A DNA stretch of 64,000 nucleotides. Origin: Miscanthus floridulus. Taxonomy: Eukaryota; Streptophyta; Magnoliopsida; Poales; Poaceae. Within the stretch, counting starts at the first letter, position 1; each line of letters begins with the position of its first letter. Shown here piece after piece: positions 58,484-64,000 of this stretch. The DNA lies in the NCBI RefSeq assembly GCF_019320115.1, contig NC_089586.1, positions 3,310,804 through 3,374,803 on the forward strand, written 5' to 3'. Under the pieces are notes generated by a model that made no database searches, was not told the DNA's origin, and saw nothing but the letters and a program-made list of their open reading frames with translations. Made by a program: the position numbers and the translations under genes.

Positions 58484-59256
58484 CCTCGACGTCTGGGCTA
58501 TTACTGTCGGAGGAGGTGGGCACGACATCTAGCCATGGCCGCATGGAATTCGTTTGCCACAAAAGGGGCGCCGCCGCATGGAGGAAGCCATCGCCATGGC
58601 TGACGTCGAGGAGGGCGCTGCTGCTAGGGGCTCGGATGTAGTTGTCGTCACCGAAGAGCATGGAGAGGTGCCGATGCTAGTACTGGTGGAGATGGTGGCG
58701 CCATTGGTAGGGGTGAGGGCGCCGCCGCGTTTGTTGTGGGTTGGATCTGGTCCGCGCGCGTTGTAGGGTGGGGGTGCCGCCGATGTCATGGGAGAGAGGA
58801 CACAGGAACCGCGGCCGCCACCTCGCGCCCTCTGCGAATCCAGGAGCTCATCTCCCCTTCCGCTTCTTTTCCATCCCTCGAGCGAGGTATACATAGGACG
58901 GGCGGGTATACGGAGAAGGAAACCGCCATGGGTACACGCGGCCGAGTAAGGCGACATCGGCGGCGCCCCCAACCTGCAGCGCGCGCAGACCAGATCCAGG
59001 CAGCAACAAACGCGGCGGCGCCCTCACCCCTACCAGCGGCGCCACCATCTCCACCAGTACTAGCGGCGGCACCTCTCCATGCTCTCCGACGGCGGCAACC
59101 GCATCCGAGCCCCTAGCAGCAGCGCCCTCCTCGACGTCAGCGACGGCGACGACTTCCTCCATGCGGCGGCGCCCCTTCCGTGGCAAACGAATTCCATGCC
59201 GCCATGGCTAGATGCCGTGCCTACCTCCTCCGACAGCAATAGCCTAGACGTTGAGG
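58484..59256. repeat. GC-rich inverted repeat, about 304-bp arms
   Basis: Left arm 58484-58787 and right arm 58953-59256 are reverse complements with roughly 10% mismatch by eye, around a 165-bp spacer. The right arm joins sequence that looks like an exon ending at a GT donor (GAG|GTATGG, exon end 59255). The left arm stops against the copia B LTR. It is palindromic enough for a long hairpin transcript. Confidence 0.85.
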
Positions 59257-59711
59257 TATGGACAGCACCACAAATTTGATGTTTTCTCAAATTAGTTCTT
59301 CATCTAGGGTTTTCTGAATTCTGAAATTGTCAAGATTCTTTCAGTCTTTTTAGGTTCTCTCTGTTGGAACGAATTACCTGATATGTTGAAGTTGTGGCTA
59401 AAATCTCTGACCAATCGGACTTGATTTGTTTGACTTTTGGTGAAATTTTGGAGCAACTGCATGGAAGCTGTCATGCGCGTACAAGGACGCCGATGGTCGG
59501 GTCGTAATTCTAAAGCCACACATTCCTTTGCCCTGTATCCATCTTTTTTCCTCTCCAGATTAGAATTACTAAGCAATTTATTCCAATGTTTCATTATCTG
59601 TCCTTTCCCCGGCGTAGTATTCCTTGATAGGCTAATATTTGCGGGTGAATATTTGCAGATAGTGGCATCCAATGTTGGATGCACATGGTCAGAAACTGCT
59701 TCATGCTTCAG
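59079..59711 (+). other. Possible exon pair of an unrecognised gene
   Basis: An open frame from ATG 59079 (MLSDGGNRIRAPSSSALLD) runs to a possible donor at 59256. A second possible exon, 59659-59711, lies between TTTGCAG and GTTTGTG. The first exon is the inverted-repeat right arm. No family is recognised. It may be a captured or decayed gene fragment. Confidence 0.3.
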
Positions 59712-60700
59712 GTTTGTGTGCTCTCATCCTGTATATACATTAACACATAGAGATTACCATTACTATCCTTCTTAACCGAACTCTAGAGGCACACCTAACA
59801 AATAAACTGAGTGGCAATGCACTGCTCACTGCTCATTGCTGAGGGATGAATAGCACTTTTGGTTCACTGAAGGGTATCTAATATGGTCACATCTCATCTG
59901 AGTATCTGATCCCATCCTTTCCTTTGCATGCTTCGCATGTGCATAGCTGAAGTATCCTATCGTCCATCATGCGTTTCTTTGAAGTCATTCTTGTCTTCTT
60001 TGAAATTTCATAAATTGACAGCCTATCTTAGAAATGCATTGTCCCTGACCAAACAGAAGCAACAAGCAACTCAAAAAAGGGAGAAGGAAGCAACGGTCAA
60101 AGTCCTTGACCAAACAGAAGCAACAAGCAACTCAAAATGGGAGAAGGAAGCAACAGTCAAAGAGGGGCAAAAAAGGTGGCAAGTATCACTTTTGCCCATT
60201 ATAATTTATGTTTGTACTTGTTAATCAGGCATTGATTTTTTTTCTCATTTGATTCATCAGGAAAAAGAAATGATCGGTGGTATATGGGTTTGATATGAAA
60301 TTCCTTTATTTCACTTTCTTAGAACGCCAGGGTATGTAATAAACAATATAAGTAACTCTATGTATGCTACCCCTTTTGGGTGAGTTATAAATCTTATTCT
60401 ATGGCTTGATAACCAAAACACATAGACTTTTAGATGTTTTATTCACATTATCAAAAATCACATTTCATTTTATTTGTGCTGCTTTCAGTATGACTCAAAA
60501 CAGTGTGTTACTAAGATCAGGTTTATTGTACTATCTGGTGATCTCAAAAAACTTTGTTTTCGAGCAGGTGGAATATACACCTGAAGCATATGTGTATAGC
60601 CCATTGCAACATCATAATCTACTTTTGCAAGATCCTTATGAAACACTTACAGCATACCTCTAAAACATCTGAAACATTTAAAATGTACACTTACAACATC
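59712..60700. other. Anonymous AT-rich DNA with a 62-bp tandem duplication
   Basis: No gene recognised. 60047-60108 is directly repeated at 60109-60170 with a few changes (unit begins GACCAAACAGAAGCAACAAG). Short frames across it encode a Lys/Gln-rich peptide of doubtful meaning. Confidence 0.5.
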
Positions 60701-61215
60701 TATTGTATCTCGATGCGGCCTCCTCTACCGTCTCCATCGGGACGCCGCAGCCATAGCAGGAGGCGAGGCCGGAGGGCTTCCGCGCCAGGGCCCGACGCTT
60801 CTCCTTGCATAGCGGCCTCAGTTGCTAGCTGACGGCGAGCGATCACCACACGTGGGTGCGGCGGTGCCCGCGCCGTCAGGCGAAGCAGGCCGCAGAGCAG
60901 AAGCAGCGCGGCGGGGCGGTGGAGCAGGGGAAAGAGCAGTGCGGGGTGACCGTCGACGGCGGAGCGGGCCGTAGAGCAGGAGCAGCAGGGCACCCGACGG
61001 TGTAGGAGCAGGCGAGGTCACCGTCGACGTGTGGAGCAGGTCTCTCGTCTCCTTCTTCTCTTCTTATCCAACCGGCGCAACGAAAGAGACGGACGTGAAT
61101 ACTGTAATAAAAAACAAGCAGATGCAGAGCAGAGGTTTACTGGGCTGGTACGCAGGATGACGAAGGGGCGTCCGTACATTCGTAGCATTTCGGAAAACAA
61201 AACTATAAACAAACG
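60701..61215. other. GC-rich block, possible non-autonomous element remnant
   Basis: A sharply GC-rich block follows AT-rich sequence with repeated CTTACAACAT/GAAACATTT phrases. The phrases resemble a dispersed grass repeat from memory. No terminal repeats were established and frames on both strands are low-complexity, so no gene is called. Confidence 0.25.
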
Positions 61216-63761
61216 CTAGTGGAAAACGGCATCCTTTGAAAGCCTCTTATACTACTAAGAGTAAGAGGTGAAGCTGCAATATTTAGAGTGAAAGCCTCTT
61301 TCAAATTCGCAACGACCTTTTCAGCTTCCTACACATCCAGTATTTACATACAAGGTCAAAAGTTTGATAGTCGCCAAACAAAATAGTTCAAACGTTGTCA
61401 AAAAAAAAAAATTCAAAAATCCTTGACCTTTGAAACACTCGGTAACCACAAATTCCTTATAATAACTCAAAAACGCATTTGAAAAGCAGCTAGCAGCCTA
61501 GCACTATGGGTGATTCACAGTGCCTCCTGGCAAATTTAAATCGGTAACCATAGAAATTTTATTATGGTTGGAAAAAAGAGAACCGTTAGTGAGGAGAGAT
61601 CGAGTGGCTGGAAAAATAAAGAATTTGAAAAGCAGCTAGCACTATGGGTGATTCTCAGTACCTACTAGCAAAATTTAATTCAAAGATTTTTCAAAACATT
61701 TCTCATGGAGATGGAGCCCAGAAAACAGCCACAAACGAACAAATAACCTGAGAGAAAAACCAAAAAATTCAAGAGAAAATTCCTTATTTGACACTGAAAA
61801 AATAAGTCGTTCTTTTTTTTTTGGTCCTGATTTTTTTTTCATTCCTTATTTAACCCTCACTTTAACTTTCATCCCTAATATGACAACGCAGTCAAATCCA
61901 TCGGCTAACGGTGTTAAGTGGCTGTTAAAAAGATATTTTTGCCCCTAGGTGCATGCAGACGCTGGGCCCTGGGCACATGCATGCAGCGTATCGAGCCGCT
62001 GGCTGCTCTCTTTTTTTCTCAATTTTGCTAGACACGCCGCATGCAGGCTGGCCAGAATTTTTTTTAATTTTAACACTTTTTGGAAATTAATTTTAAATCT
62101 AACACCGCTGGTTTTTTTTAAAAAAAAAACTAACACTTTTAGCCGCGTCTATTGCCCTAGCGCGGCCAAATGCATATGACGCGCCATGCATGGTGGCGCG
62201 GATGGCGCGGCAGAGGGCTGACGTGGCGGTGACCAGGAGCGCTAACTGCTGACGGGGCAGAGCCTGCCATGCCACCGATCTTGGCGCGGCACTGCCGCGC
62301 CCTGATCCGTGGCGCGGCAGAGCCGAATAAACTTGTGCACTGGCTCACTGTAGTACTAGCTACTGTACGCCACTGTAGACACAACCACACATGCATGCAT
62401 ACACCCACGCAGCTAGCTAGCACCAGCAGCGCCACTGCTGCGATTAGTCGACTGCTCTCCACTGTTGCTGCAATTGTGCGCCTCCCATTCTTTCTCTGTC
62501 GGTCGAGCGTGGCCAGGCGAAAAGCAAAGTTGGCCAATATGCGGTCGACAGCACACACCCTGCGGTCCCCAGCGCATGCACGCGCTCCTATCCTGCGCGG
62601 CTCTCCCTCTCTCGCAGAGTGCAAGCCACTCTTTCTCACAAAAGTCAAAGGAGCAGCAGCATGCAAAGCGGGCCCCACGGCTATTCCAGGCGCTCTCTCA
62701 CAAGAAGGAAACGGAGCAGGCAGCACGCGCAGAGGCGTGGGCAGCGATGGATGAGGCGGGACGGCTCGCCTGCCTCTCCCTGTGCGCAAAATCCCTAGTT
62801 AAAAAACAGGAAAGCTATACCTTGCGCAAAATCCGTGAGCGACGGACTGGCCTGTGCGCTTGCACGACACTTGGTGTTGGTTCATCAGTAGCCATAAGTC
62901 CTCTTGATGTACTACAAGGCACCTGCATGAGCAGTACTTGTCGGTCGTCGATCGTGCGTCCGTCTTGATGGCAGACACGATCCTGTCCTATGGTGTGGGT
63001 GTGGCTGATCGGAGTAAACAGATCGATTATTGGTTCGCACAGTACTGTATCTGTAAGTGCAGTAGCATTGCTTCATCACTCACTACCTGTAGTAGTAGTA
63101 GTTGCTCTGTTTGATTGGCAACGCCTGCTCCTACACACCACACTACAGTAGTCTCCCTTCACTTCACCTTCACCTTTGCAGCATCGGTCATTTTCATTTT
63201 CAGCAGCTGTTGAGCAGTAGCATCGTGTTCACCTAGCCCTGTTGTCAAATCATGCAGTAGATGCAGTAGTCAAGGGGCTTAGATAAATTTCATTTTCGAC
63301 TTCGAGACGCCTGCTGCTGCTGTCGGTGGCGCCAGGAGAGGCGGAGGAGGCGCCTGCTGCTGCTGTCGATTTCATTGCGCTAAGGCGCCTCCTTTCTTGT
63401 CACTGCACTGCACTCACCTCCGTCACGTCAGCCTCGCGGCGCTGCGCCAAACAGCTGAAAGCCAGCCCGTCACAAACTGTAGCACTGACCACGCCATCGC
63501 ATGGCAGTGATGATGCACCAACTGCAGAGAGGTCACGGTCCATCGGTTTGGCGAGAGCTTGCTGGACTAGACGGCCGTGTTCCTGTAGCCTGATCCTAGC
63601 TAGCGTTGTTAATTAACAGGGATGATAGCCATGTTCCATCTCTCTAATCACTCTTTGTGATAGGTCTCGTGCTGTGCAGGCGGCTTAATTGTATTACTTA
63701 ATTCGATTTGACGTGCACTCATAGCTTAATCTAGCTGCTTAATAATTTGTGGCCTGAGAAA
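61216..63761. other. Intergenic DNA left of the HD-Zip gene
   Basis: No supported gene. It contains A/T homopolymer runs (61800-62135) and a GGCGCGGCA-rich patch (62190-62325) with a near-perfect palindrome at 62283-62301. CTGCTGCTG runs lie at 63310-63365. The part next to 63761 should include the 3' untranslated region of the HD-Zip gene. Confidence 0.4.
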
Positions 63762-64000
63762 CTAAAGCACGTTGTTGCGGTCGGCGGCGGCGGCGGCGGA
63801 GTTGCCGTTGTTGGACGAGGAGGAGATGCGCTGGCAGGAGCGGCACACGGTGAGGGTGGTGGGCAGGGACATGTGCATGTAGAGGTGCGGCGAGACGAGC
63901 TTGAGAGCGTGGAGCTCCTACACCTCCTTGTGTAGCCGCCGGTTCTCCTCCGTCAGCGTCTCGCAGCAGCGCTTCAGGTACTCGCAGTCCACCTCCGTCT
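63762..64000 (-). CDS. HD-Zip class II transcription factor, 3' end (partial, with an in-frame TAG)
   Basis: On the minus strand the frame entering at 64000 reads TEVDCEYLKRCCETLTEEN, the leucine zipper that follows the homeodomain in HD-Zip II proteins. Leucines are spaced every seven residues (positions 8, 15, 22 and 29 of the visible part). It continues ALKLVSPHLYMHMS and LTVCRSCQR to a stop at 63762-63764. HD-Zip II factors are nuclear, bind DNA as dimers and usually repress genes in shade and auxin responses. Two oddities: a TAG at 63918-63920 inside the zipper region where Gln is expected, and CRSCQ in place of the family's CPSCE motif. The copy may be a pseudogene, a diverged paralogue or carry a sequence error. 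The homeodomain lies beyond the window. Strand and family are secure; function of this copy is not. Confidence 0.8.

Noticed and set aside
58848..59186. Minus-strand ORF of 112 aa in the inverted repeat
   Set aside because: It is the mirror image of the frame in the other arm; a palindrome necessarily gives similar ORFs on both strands. The arm with a splice donor is the better candidate.
62157..62789. 210-codon minus-strand ORF left of the HD-Zip gene
   Set aside because: Overlaps equally long plus-strand frames, is compositionally biased and contains the GGCGCGGCA repeat patch. No domain recognised.
1..64000. tRNA or rRNA genes
   Set aside because: No cloverleaf-type or rRNA sequence was recognised by eye; only primer-binding sites complementary to a tRNA end are present.

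Overview
The window is plant nuclear DNA from a grass, most likely a panicoid of the maize/sorghum/sugarcane group. This rests on the retrotransposon families present and on a plant-specific homeobox gene at the right edge; the species itself is inference. About 58 kb is a nest of LTR retrotransposons. The last 5.5 kb is low-copy-looking DNA ending in the 3' part of an HD-Zip class II transcription-factor gene on the minus strand. No bacterial-type operon, CRISPR array, tRNA or rRNA gene was seen.

Layout. (A) 1-13730, minus: a Ty3/gypsy element with both LTRs partly present. It keeps gag and protease but no reverse transcriptase or integrase. It carries two intron-containing antisense genes: a plant-mobile-domain gene (1803-5072) and a coiled-coil gene (5502-8681). 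(F1) 6183-8511: a solo LTR with perfect target-site duplications that splits the second antisense gene. (B) 13731-20838 plus 57834-58482, plus strand: a Ty1/copia element of SIRE/Maximus type, cut at both ends and split by (C), a Tat-type gypsy element with a decayed pol (20839-24790) and 3' LTR at 56570-57833. Two minus-strand copia elements sit in C's 3' region: D (25633-36034) and E (36633-56112). E holds solo LTR F2 (41669-44042), which belongs to the F1 family, and a 3.9-kb solo LTR G (47366-51288) that cuts its integrase. From 58484 there is a GC-rich inverted repeat, then gene-like and anonymous DNA, then the HD-Zip II exon.

Inferred order of events: A is old; B came next; C inserted into B's 3' LTR; D and E inserted into C; F2 and G inserted into E; F1 inserted into A separately. 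All coding regions are broken. Nearly all stops whose ancestral residue can be guessed look like C-to-T changes (Gln, Trp or Arg codon to stop), as expected of methylated, silenced DNA.

Most interesting points. (1) Clusters of a GACCGGACGC / GCGTCCGGTC motif lie 40-60 bp upstream of the TATA box in LTRs of at least three copia families, and also upstream of an internal accessory gene of element E. (2) In three copia copies pol opens immediately after a TAG that looks like a splice acceptor and does not overlap gag. (3) Elements A and E carry extra genes with their own introns and promoter-like leaders.
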